Assembly: GCA_013153405.1 (NCBI GenBank)
Contig: JAADEM010000050.1
Location: 1 to 64,000 of the forward strand
DNA length: 64,000 bases
Direction: 5' to 3'
From: Chlorobiota bacterium
Lineage (GTDB): Bacteria > Bacteroidota > Bacteroidia > Bacteroidales > Marinilabiliaceae
The translations under genes and the position numbers were made by a program. Under the pieces are notes generated by a model. It was not told the DNA's origin and did not search any database. It saw only the letters and a list, made by a program, of their open reading frames with translations. This document shows positions 54,735 through 62,960 of this stretch, piece after piece (the stretch's first letter is position 1; every line of letters begins with the position of its first letter).

Positions 54735-55970
54735 CTAACGACCAATTTGGGTATAATATTTATCCACTATTACTTTTACCGGATACCAGGCACCAAGCAA
54801 ACCAATTGTGGAAACCGTTACAAGCACTAACAAAACATCGGTCCATTCAAGTGCCACGGGATAAGCATCGACTATAAAACTGCCACCTCCCTGAAACTTC
54901 AGCAGACCGTAATTCTCCTGCAACAACACCAGTACAATTCCGATAACGAGCCCGGCAATAACTCCCACAAGCGAAATCATCCAGCCCTCAGTCAGAAATA
55001 TGCGGGTTACCAGTCGCTTAGTAGCTCCCATACTGCGGAATGTAAATATGCTCTCTTTTTTCTCGTAGATGAGCATAGAAAGAGTACCAATAATATTGAA
55101 AGCAGCAATGAGCAGGATAAATGATAGAATAAGGAAAGCCATAAGTTTCTCGAGCTGCATCATTTTGTAAAAGGATGCATGCTGTTCCTGCCTATCGGCA
55201 ATTTTATAACCCGGTCCCAATACTTCAGCAAGCTGTTTTTTCACATTGCCTACATTACTGTAATCGTTTACTTTCAGATACAACGAAGAAACCACTGTGC
55301 TGTCGTACTCAAAAAGCCGTCGTGCCTGTTCAATGTTAATAATGAGATATTGAGAATCGTACTCTATCTGTTTTACCATAAAAATACCAACCGGACTGAT
55401 ATACTCAGTACGGAAAGCATTCTGAGGATTAGCCATATTTATCCTTCCTGTACGGCGGGGAGCATACATCGAAAGAGGCGTAACAAAATTCAGACGAACC
55501 GAAAGCTGATCGGCAAGAACATATCCCAGCACTCCCTGATTCTCCTTTTTATACTTTGTGCGAAAAATACCGTCGTGCATTATGGTGTCTATACCAGTAA
55601 CTTTATGGTAGTTATCGTCTACCCCGATAATTGTGGCAGGCATCTGTCTTTTGCTGAACTTGAGCAGAGCATTATCCTCGAGTACCTCTGACCACGCCAC
55701 AACACCTGGAATATTCTTTATCTTATCAACACCAACACTGTCGAGTGAAAAGATTTTTCCCTGAATTGCACTGATTTTAATATCCGGGTCGAATGAGCTG
55801 TATAAACTCCCTATAAAACCGTGAAGACCGTTAAACACAGATAAAACAACGATAAGCGCTGCCGATCCTGTAAGAATCCCGATTACCGAGATCATCGATA
55901 TCACATTGATAATATTCTGTGATTTCTTTGCAAACAGATACCTAAGTGCTATGTTGAATGCTAACTTCAT
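54735..55970 (-). CDS. LolC/LolE-like (FtsX-type) ABC permease
   Basis: A 411-residue membrane protein with one N-terminal helix, a large periplasmic domain (about residues 45-260) and three C-terminal helices. LRYLFAKKSQNIINVISM at the start and FRSMGATKRLV near residue 305 are typical of lipoprotein-releasing system permeases. The ATPase is not in the window. It is 49 bp downstream of the methyltransferase gene. Confidence 0.88.
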   Translation of the reverse strand: MKLAFNIALRYLFAKKSQNIINVISMISVIGILTGSAALIVVLSVFNGLHGFIGSLYSSFDPDIKISAIQGKIFSLDSVGVDKIKNIPGVVAWSEVLEDNALLKFSKRQMPATIIGVDDNYHKVTGIDTIMHDGIFRTKYKKENQGVLGYVLADQLSVRLNFVTPLSMYAPRRTGRINMANPQNAFRTEYISPVGIFMVKQIEYDSQYLIINIEQARRLFEYDSTVVSSLYLKVNDYSNVGNVKKQLAEVLGPGYKIADRQEQHASFYKMMQLEKLMAFLILSFILLIAAFNIIGTLSMLIYEKKESIFTFRSMGATKRLVTRIFLTEGWMISLVGVIAGLVIGIVLVLLQENYGLLKFQGGGSFIVDAYPVALEWTDVLLVLVTVSTIGLLGAWYPVKVIVDKYYTQIGR

Positions 55971-56019
55971 TGGCTTCCTCCGGTTCTCCCTAAACAGGAA
56001 TATAAATTGCCGTTATTTT

Positions 56020-56847
56020 TTATTTAAATGCTTTTACTTTCAGTCCGGTCCCGGTTTTATGCTTCAGCTTTACATCAAAATAGTTCAACACAAGAGCAAA
56101 CGGCATAACCAGAATGTAATACAAAGGCAGAATAATAAAGAACAACTTTGATGCATTGAGCATCAGAATAGGATATTTCATGGTAAGTTTCCAGGCAAGA
56201 CTTCCGGGCCTGCCGTACGTATACTCTGCCACAACATCTTTAAATCCGGCTCTTTTAAGTTTCTGTGTAATATCTTCGACTCCGTATCCGTCACGAACAT
56301 GCTCATCGATAAACCCTGTTGCTCCCTCTTCGTGATCATGGTCGTGATGGTGAGCATCGCTTCCTCCCTGGTCCGACGGGGTTGAGATCAGCAGCATTCC
56401 GCCCGGCTTCATTGCCTTGTAAAAATTCTCAAAGACCTTCTCATCCCCTTCGATATGTTCCATCACATCAACCGAAAGTATCAGGTCGTACTTCTCTTTT
56501 TCATCAAGTTTTGTAAGGTCACAAAACTCAAACTTTACTCTGTTGTTAAGCTTTGCCTTGGTGAAAAAAGCGTTGCAGTCATCTATCTGCTCCTGTTTTA
56601 CATCAACACCTTTAACAGTCCATTCTTTTCCCAGTTGCGACATATAGTAATCGTACTGTCCGAAACCGCTTCCTGCATCAAGAATGGCAGCATCAGAAGG
56701 TGCGGTTTTTGCCCATTGCTTCAAGTCTTTACGAATATGCCAGGCCCTCAGCAACAGGACATCAAGCATTTTGTAAAACATGATACGCAAGAAAGGTGTT
56801 TTGTTAAAAACATTTCCGAGCGACCGTTTTATCGGATCATACTTCAT
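56020..56847 (-). CDS. SAM-dependent methyltransferase
   Basis: A 275-residue class I methyltransferase with a C-terminal membrane anchor. Motif I is ILDAGSGFGQYDYY near residue 54, and motif III/IV is YDLILSVDVMEHIEGDE. A His/Asp-rich run (GSDAHHHDHDHEEGA) near residue 165 may bind metal or be a flexible insertion. Two hydrophobic segments at about 220-260 suggest membrane attachment. It may modify a lipid or quinone-related compound; the substrate is unknown. It starts 2 bp after rbfA. Confidence 0.85.
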   Translation of the reverse strand: MKYDPIKRSLGNVFNKTPFLRIMFYKMLDVLLLRAWHIRKDLKQWAKTAPSDAAILDAGSGFGQYDYYMSQLGKEWTVKGVDVKQEQIDDCNAFFTKAKLNNRVKFEFCDLTKLDEKEKYDLILSVDVMEHIEGDEKVFENFYKAMKPGGMLLISTPSDQGGSDAHHHDHDHEEGATGFIDEHVRDGYGVEDITQKLKRAGFKDVVAEYTYGRPGSLAWKLTMKYPILMLNASKLFFIILPLYYILVMPFALVLNYFDVKLKHKTGTGLKVKAFK

Positions 56848-56849
56848 AA

Positions 56850-57191
56850 TCAGTCATTTTTCAATAAACGGTCGATATTGTCGATGTAATCGAGTGAATC
56901 ATCGATGAAAAACTGTAACTCGGGAATAACACGAAGCTGCTTCCCTACCCTTTGTCCGAGAAAATACCTAAGCTTACTTGTATTCTCTGTAATATAGTTG
57001 AAAACCTCATCCTTTTTATCAGGAGGAAAAATACTTAAATAAACTCTTGCAATACTTAAATCTGAAGTAACTCTAACAACCGTTACGCTAACCATCGCTC
57101 CAAGAGTATATTCACGTGCTTCGCGCATAAACATCTCCGACAAATCACGCTGAAGAAGCTTACCTATCTTTTTTTGTCTTGTACTTTCCAT
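56850..57191 (-). CDS. rbfA: Ribosome-binding factor A
   Basis: A 113-residue KH-type factor for 30S maturation. It has RQKKIGKLLQRDLSEMF at the start, VTVVRVTSDLSIARVYLSIF near residue 35, and VGKQLRVIPELQFFIDDSLDY near the C-terminus, all diagnostic. It heads the rbfA-methyltransferase-permease operon. Confidence 0.95.
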   Translation of the reverse strand: MESTRQKKIGKLLQRDLSEMFMREAREYTLGAMVSVTVVRVTSDLSIARVYLSIFPPDKKDEVFNYITENTSKLRYFLGQRVGKQLRVIPELQFFIDDSLDYIDNIDRLLKND

Positions 57192-57817
57192 AATTCACGT
57201 AATTTTTACGTTTTATGCGAAATTACGGAAAATCTGACAAATAATACTTTTATATATCCCCAACTCATAAATTTGTATCGACTGTATTTAACTGAAATCC
57301 TGTGAAACATTACTTTTTATGCCAGAATTGGTTTATACCTCTTCGGGATAAGTGCCGCCGGCAGCCGGAAACATAGAATTTCAGTAATACGTGCCCTTGC
57401 ATCTAAACCCAATTCATACCAACCGATAAACCCACTACAGTAAAGCCGCTATAGAGCTTCTTGACATAATGCACGAATTTTATCGCAGGGAGAAAGTCAC
57501 ATTTACATTTTTCACTCAAAAACTACGGGTTATCAAAAGGGCTGAAAAATCCTTTCCTTCAAAGACGGTAAATGAGGTAAGTGATGTTATAGTTTCAGGT
57601 AAAAATACGGACAATATCACTTCTGATCAGAAAACTACATATAACAGCCTAACTTTAACTCTTCAAAAAACATTACCATATTTTAAATTAACAACACCAA
57701 TAACCGTTTAAAAAGATTTATTTTTTAAATTTAAAAAACATAATACCGTAACGGATATTTTACTACCTGTTTTTAAATGGTATTAAACCGGAGTAAAATT
57801 ATTAAACAACAACATAT
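57192..57817. other. Gene-free interval upstream of rbfA and the AI-2E-type gene
   Basis: About 626 bp without a convincing gene. A plus-strand open frame at 57469-57711 has no family features and poor codon sense. No clear promoter box, tRNA or strong hairpin was found. The last 100 bp are very AT-rich. Confidence 0.5.
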
Positions 57818-58888
57818 ATGAAAAAGCAGGAATTCATAAGCTGGTGTATCGAAGCTGCTCTGAAAATAGGAGTAGTAGCTTTAATACTTGTCATAAGTTT
57901 TTTAATATTCAAACCTTTTATTGTTCTTATTGCCTGGGGGGCAATACTGGGTATGGCATTTTATCCGCTGGAGAAAAAACTCAGTAAACTTTTAAACGGG
58001 AAAAATACTCTCGCGGCAACAGTTATTACTTTAATCATGTTAATAATGCTGATTGCCCCTTCCATAGTGTTCGTAAACAAGCTGGTAACTCATGCCACAG
58101 ATATTGCCGTAGGACTGCAGGACGGAACAATTACCATTCCTCCTCCTAAAGAAAGCATTAAGGAGTGGCCGGTAATAGGAAAAACCATTTACAACACATG
58201 GGAGATGTCAACAAATAATCTCGAACAAACAGTTACTCATTTTCAGGAAGAGATAAGCACAGCAATAAAATGGTTAATCGGGGCTATACAAGGATTGATG
58301 AGTAGTGTTCTGATTTTCTTCTTCTCGTTGATAATTGCAGGTGCTTTCATTGCAAAAGCCGATGAGATTTACAGGTTCGCTGTTGCTTTTGCTGAAAAGT
58401 TTGTAGGTAAAGACGGTAAAAAGCTTATCGATAATTCTGTCGGAACGGTTCAAAGCGTTGCTAAAGGAGTCATTGGTGTGGCATTTATTCAGGCATTGCT
58501 TGTAGGTGCAGGATTCTGGTTTTTTGAAATTCCAGGCTCTTCCGTACTTACCCTGATTGTATTTATTCTTGCGCTGATACAGCTACCTCCTATGATTGTT
58601 GTATTGCCGGTTATGATTTACATATTCAATGCCGAAAGCACCTCTACTGCAATTTTTTTCACTGTCTACGAGCTGGTTGCCGGAGCCAGTGATAATATAC
58701 TTAAGCCCATGCTTCTGGGACGTGGCCTTGATATTCCTATGCTTGTTATCCTTATCGGGGCAATAGGAGGAATGATACTTATGGGAATGCTCGGTCTTTT
58801 TGTCGGTTCGGTGGTGCTTGCTTTAGCTTATCAGATTTTTGTGTACTGGATGAATGACGAAAAGGATGAAACAATAAAACCGGAATAA
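57818..58888 (+). CDS. AI-2E family transporter (PerM-like)
   Basis: A 356-residue membrane protein with about eight helices. KPFIVLIAWGAILGMAFYPLEK near residue 32 and the long amphipathic region around 100-150 match the AI-2E/PerM family, whose members include sodium/proton antiporters and putative exporters. The C-terminal GRGLDIPMLVILIGAIGGM is the family core. The name does not imply autoinducer-2 transport. Confidence 0.9.
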   Translation: MKKQEFISWCIEAALKIGVVALILVISFLIFKPFIVLIAWGAILGMAFYPLEKKLSKLLNGKNTLAATVITLIMLIMLIAPSIVFVNKLVTHATDIAVGLQDGTITIPPPKESIKEWPVIGKTIYNTWEMSTNNLEQTVTHFQEEISTAIKWLIGAIQGLMSSVLIFFFSLIIAGAFIAKADEIYRFAVAFAEKFVGKDGKKLIDNSVGTVQSVAKGVIGVAFIQALLVGAGFWFFEIPGSSVLTLIVFILALIQLPPMIVVLPVMIYIFNAESTSTAIFFTVYELVAGASDNILKPMLLGRGLDIPMLVILIGAIGGMILMGMLGLFVGSVVLALAYQIFVYWMNDEKDETIKPE

Positions 58889-58949
58889 AACAGAACAAAC
58901 TTAACTTCCGATATTTCAACTGACTTAAATTTATTAAAGAGTAACCAAT

Positions 58950-59114
58950 ATGTATTTCCACACCCCTGAAGACCGGAAACCGGAATATGTTCGACTTTAC
59001 CAACATCATACAACAGAGAACTTTCCGCAAACAATGGTAAGATTCGTGGACAACATCGTAATAGCAACAAGATATATCAGCCCCGCAACAATTAACGATA
59101 TTCTTCCGCTTTAA
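58950..59114 (+). CDS. Possible small protein, unknown
   Basis: A 54-codon frame from ATG 58950 to TAA 59112 starts MYFHTPEDRKPEYVRLYQ. It has a mixed polar composition and no signal peptide or known motif. It sits alone in the 300-bp gap between the AI-2E-type gene and the DUF6263 gene. No promoter or ribosome-binding site is clear, so it may be a chance frame. Confidence 0.2.
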   Translation: MYFHTPEDRKPEYVRLYQHHTTENFPQTMVRFVDNIVIATRYISPATINDILPL

Positions 59115-59148
59115 CTCTGTATACCTGTGGACTCAAAAATTATTTCTC

Positions 59149-59156
59149 TATATTTG
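59149..59156 (+). promoter_or_regulatory. Candidate -7 box for the DUF6263 gene
   Basis: TATATTTG matches TAnnTTTG, 31 bp before the start at 59188. There is no strong -33 element. Confidence 0.5.
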
Positions 59157-59187
59157 ACTTAATATTAAACTTTAATCAATATCTACT

Positions 59188-60075
59188 ATGAAAAAATCAA
59201 TTTTGTTGTTGTTTACGGCAACCTTAGTTTTCACATCGGTCATATATGCCAAAGATGCCGATCTTAGTTTAAGACTGAAAAAAGGTGAAACATATGAAAT
59301 TACCACCAATATGAGAAACACCATTAATCAGGAAATGATGGGACAATTAATTAATGTGGCCCAAAACATGACAGCCACCGTATTGATGAAAGTAAAAGAC
59401 AAACTTCCGAACGGAAGCTATATTATCGAACAATCATACAAACGAATCACACTCAACATTAATTCTAACGGACAAACTTTATCGTATGATACGGATAACG
59501 AAGCCGACAACGGCTCTCCTCTGGCTATGGTGAAAAACATTATTGGTCCTTCGGTACAGTACGAAGTAACTCCTGATGGTGAAATATCAAATATCAGCGG
59601 ACTGGATGAGATGCTTAATAAGATTGGAGGAAGCCAGCAACAACAAATGATGTCAGGAGTTGTAAGTAAAGAAAGTTTATTGAGTTTTTATAATTATCTG
59701 CCCAAAGAAAAGGTCAAAGAAGGCCTTTCTTATTCAAAAAAGATTAACATGAAAGAGATGCTGGGAACTGAGGTAACGGTTTTTTATACTGTTGCTAAAA
59801 TTACAGATAAAAACATAACCCTGAATGTGAACTCTGATATTAAATTCAACCCGGATAAACCTATTGAAAATAACGGGATGAAAGTAAATATGAAAGGTGA
59901 TGGAAAACAGACCGGCAAATACATAATCAGTGCAAATACAGGAATGCCGGAAACAATGGAAATAGATCAGACTATAAATATGACTATGAGCATGAAAAAT
60001 CCACAGACAGATAAAATCATAAGTTTACCGATAAAAACCAACAGTATTGTAAAAACAACAGTTATAAAAAAATAA
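59188..60075 (+). CDS. DUF6263-like secreted protein
   Basis: A 295-residue protein with a signal peptide (KKSILLLFTATLVFTSVIYA) and a lipocalin- or LolA-like beta-rich body. The body begins LSLRLKKGETYEITTNM, as in Bacteroidota DUF6263 proteins. It is periplasmic or surface exposed with an unknown function. It is monocistronic and followed by repeat copy D. Confidence 0.75.
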   Translation: MKKSILLLFTATLVFTSVIYAKDADLSLRLKKGETYEITTNMRNTINQEMMGQLINVAQNMTATVLMKVKDKLPNGSYIIEQSYKRITLNINSNGQTLSYDTDNEADNGSPLAMVKNIIGPSVQYEVTPDGEISNISGLDEMLNKIGGSQQQQMMSGVVSKESLLSFYNYLPKEKVKEGLSYSKKINMKEMLGTEVTVFYTVAKITDKNITLNVNSDIKFNPDKPIENNGMKVNMKGDGKQTGKYIISANTGMPETMEIDQTINMTMSMKNPQTDKIISLPIKTNSIVKTTVIKK

Positions 60076-60105
60076 AACAATCAAGACAGGATTATTGTTA
60101 TAAGA

Positions 60106-60232
60106 AGCTGTACAAAAAGTCGTCATTCCGAATAAAATGAAGGAATCTCTACACTCACAGATGCTGAGAATCTAGAGATTGCTTTATCGTTTCTCCTCGC
60201 AATGACGTCTGTCTTTTACTTTTTGGACATCC
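60106..60232. repeat. Dispersed palindromic repeat (copy D)
   Basis: An element of about 127 bp closely similar to copy B, in the same orientation: CGTCATTCCGAAT, ATGAAGGAATCTCTA, GAGATTGCTT, CTCGCAATGACGTC and the right end ACTTTTTGGACATCC (60218-60232). The left end (CTGTACAAAAAGT) has diverged. It occupies most of the gap before the BamA-type gene; the rest of 60076-60431 is AT-rich and shows no gene. Confidence 0.8.
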
Positions 60233-60431
60233 TCTTTTTTATTGTCCGGAAAGAACTGAATATGATTCGGCACTATTCCCGGTTATAGCATGTCAAGGTA
60301 TAGTTTAAAAATTATTCCATTGAAGTAAAAATTGAAAAATTATTGTTTGATTACAAAAGAGCTGCAGGCTGTTGTAAAGCAATTGACAACTAAATGAATT
60401 ATATTGTTTAAGCAATTAACAAAACAAATAA

Positions 60432-61523
60432 ATGAATAAAAATATTCTTATTCTATTGCTGCTCATATGTACGGTATCAGGTTTATCACAACCAAAACCT
60501 GCAGTAAAAAAGAATAAAAAAGTAAACCTCGCATTTATTCCCGTTATTTCTTACAACCGCTCTTTTGATGCACAAATAGGGATAATGGCCAGTGGCTATT
60601 TCGACTTCAATAAAAAAGATACCATATCTCCGGCTTCTATGGTTTCGTTTTCGGGCAATTACTTCACCAGTAACACAATATTCTTCGGCCTTTTTAACCG
60701 GATGTTTTTCAATGAAGACAAATGGAGAACAAAAGCAGCTATAGGATATGGCGATATAAAATTTCAGACATTTATGGAAATGCCCGATGGGCTTCCGGGA
60801 TTAATGATTGATGAAGAAAACGGAGAATTCGTTGATTACAGAACAATGTTGATGTTTTTGTATGGTGAAGCCAGCCGAAGGGTTCTCGGAGACCTTTTTC
60901 TTGGTATACGATTTACATATTCATATGTCAACACAGTGTTTGATTCGGATTATGTACCCGATGAAACGTTAAACCTTCTGGGATTGGGACTTCAGGCTGA
61001 ATATGATACAAGAAACAATGTTTTCAATCCCAAATCCGGAATGAACGGAAAAATTAAAACATTCTCATTTTTCGAGGCTCTTGGTTCAACCGAAACATAT
61101 CACCGGATAAACCTGGAATACAATAAATATTTTACACTCGGAAAAAAAGCAATAATTATGGCAAGGTTTTACAGTGCCGTATCAGCAGGTGATTCGATTC
61201 CATTCAACGGTCAGAATACCGTAGGCCGTGATGACCTGAGAGGCTATACCAATGGCAAATTCAGAGCAAATCAGGTTTATGACATCCAAAGCGAATATCG
61301 CTGGAGCTTTTATAAAAAATGGGGCATGGTAGCTTTTACCGGAGTTGCTATTGCTACTGATAACCTGAAAGGAGACAACTACAGCGGACTGCTTCCCGGT
61401 GCTGGTGCCGGAATAAGATTCATGGCAATACCTAAACGAAAAATAAATGTTGGTGTTGATGCAGCAGTAGGTAAAGATGACTGGGGTATTTATTTTCGCA
61501 TTGGAGAACCATTTACCAGATAA
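60432..61523 (+). CDS. BamA/TamA-type outer-membrane barrel (surface antigen-like)
   Basis: A 363-residue protein with a signal peptide (NILILLLLICTVSGLSQ) and a C-terminal 16-strand-like barrel. The motif GRDDLRGYTNG near residue 275 matches the VRGY loop of the BamA/TamA superfamily. There are no POTRA domains, so it is a short BamA relative like those with unknown function in Bacteroidota. It is convergent with the deacetylase gene, whose end touches its stop. Confidence 0.8.
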   Translation: MNKNILILLLLICTVSGLSQPKPAVKKNKKVNLAFIPVISYNRSFDAQIGIMASGYFDFNKKDTISPASMVSFSGNYFTSNTIFFGLFNRMFFNEDKWRTKAAIGYGDIKFQTFMEMPDGLPGLMIDEENGEFVDYRTMLMFLYGEASRRVLGDLFLGIRFTYSYVNTVFDSDYVPDETLNLLGLGLQAEYDTRNNVFNPKSGMNGKIKTFSFFEALGSTETYHRINLEYNKYFTLGKKAIIMARFYSAVSAGDSIPFNGQNTVGRDDLRGYTNGKFRANQVYDIQSEYRWSFYKKWGMVAFTGVAIATDNLKGDNYSGLLPGAGAGIRFMAIPKRKINVGVDAAVGKDDWGIYFRIGEPFTR

Positions 61524-62903
61524 TCACATTTCATCTTCAATTTTATTCAACAGCATTTCTCCCGTAAGAGATTTGGCTCCCTGCGCCATAACCTCAGCAA
61601 GAATATTTTCATAAAACATTGTAATGCCGGGAATCTCATATTCGTCGAACATAGAGTTATGCCACAACAAAGAAAAAACTCCTCCGAATTTCTTCACTTC
61701 TGAAATTACAGTCATTATTGCTATCCCGGCTCTGTCAAAATCGAGTTTCCGATAATAAAAAAGCGTTGCATCCATAACGTTCAGGGGAAATTCCCAAATG
61801 TCAATCATCTTGTCTTCTTTTATATCGTATGGCTTAAACGGATAACAATAACCATTACGGAACCCTTCATGTGGGGCAAAACCAAGTGTAGTATCATAAC
61901 GGAATCCTGCTTTTTGCTGAATGTAAAAAGTCCGGGGATATGAAAACTTCAGGAAATGTTGCCTGATACCTGTTACTTTGTAAGAGTATGCATTTCTTAG
62001 CTCCGATACTGCATTCATCATTGCTTTTTCATCCTCAGCTGTCCTGAATGAACCATGCAAGCCAACTTCACAACCTTTTCTGCGTATAAAGGACATAACG
62101 TCTTTTATTCTCTTTTCTGAAAAAAAATAACGGGCATCAAACGAAGAACCATCTCTGTTGAGAAAATAAAAAGATGAAACAATATTCAGTTTACTTTCTG
62201 CTTTACACATTCTCTCAAAGCTCCAGAAAGGGTCATTATCGCCTGGAAATACTGTGGGAATTATTGAATCAACAGCAGCCCGAAAAAGTCTTTTCCTGTT
62301 GTAATGCGCCTTTCGCAAACCTAATACCTGCATCCAGCGGTAAGCTGTATCGCGCCAATGAAAATAATCAATCTTATCGACATCGTGCGATAACACAAAA
62401 CCAAAATCTTTGAAAAGCTTTTTACGGACCAGTTTAAGCCTGTGTTTTTCAGCAAATTTCTCAAGTCCTCCGGCTATAAAATCAAAATAATAATTGACCA
62501 GAGGAATAGCTGTAGCGTTAAGTTTATTTTGCACTGAACTTTCATAAGGGAACCGACCAAACGTATCCACGTCAGTACTTGTTTGTTCCTGATATCCGCT
62601 TAAAAGATAAAATGCAGACTTCAGAAAATCGTGATTAAAAACAAGACTATCTCCATCGAATGTATAAACCTCCGCATTATCTTTTACCGGAAACAAAACA
62701 GGAATACCATTTAACAAAAACGGAGGATTATCCTGTACTTCTTTTTCGGATAATAAGAATACAATCTTTCCTTTTTTTTCAATGTTATTTTCTGTATTGT
62801 CAGAATATTCAAAATACGGCCTTATCTCTTCTAATCCATCCAAATGTTGCGCCAGGTGAAAAAGAACATAATCTATTTTATTTTTATTTAAAGGCTTTTG
62901 CAT
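61524..62903 (-). CDS. Polysaccharide deacetylase family protein
   Basis: A 459-residue protein. An N-terminal region of about 170 residues precedes the NodB-type domain, whose first motif is LSHDVDKIDYFHW near residue 172, with metal ligands later in GLHGSFRTA near residue 280 and LLWHNS near residue 415. It resembles the long deacetylases encoded in Bacteroidota surface-glycan loci. The substrate is unknown. Its stop abuts the BamA-type gene stop. Confidence 0.83.
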   Translation of the reverse strand: MQKPLNKNKIDYVLFHLAQHLDGLEEIRPYFEYSDNTENNIEKKGKIVFLLSEKEVQDNPPFLLNGIPVLFPVKDNAEVYTFDGDSLVFNHDFLKSAFYLLSGYQEQTSTDVDTFGRFPYESSVQNKLNATAIPLVNYYFDFIAGGLEKFAEKHRLKLVRKKLFKDFGFVLSHDVDKIDYFHWRDTAYRWMQVLGLRKAHYNRKRLFRAAVDSIIPTVFPGDNDPFWSFERMCKAESKLNIVSSFYFLNRDGSSFDARYFFSEKRIKDVMSFIRRKGCEVGLHGSFRTAEDEKAMMNAVSELRNAYSYKVTGIRQHFLKFSYPRTFYIQQKAGFRYDTTLGFAPHEGFRNGYCYPFKPYDIKEDKMIDIWEFPLNVMDATLFYYRKLDFDRAGIAIMTVISEVKKFGGVFSLLWHNSMFDEYEIPGITMFYENILAEVMAQGAKSLTGEMLLNKIEDEM

Positions 62904-62960
62904 AAAACAGTATCATCTGTTGCCATCATTCACAACAAATGTAACCATAATTAAAATATT

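Noticed and set aside
57469-57711. An 80-codon gene in the gap before the AI-2E-type gene
   Set aside because: There are no motifs, no promoter box and no ribosome-binding signal, and its composition looks random.
42950-60232. CRISPR-like spaced repeats
   Set aside because: The copies are kilobases apart, palindromic along their length, and have no cas genes.
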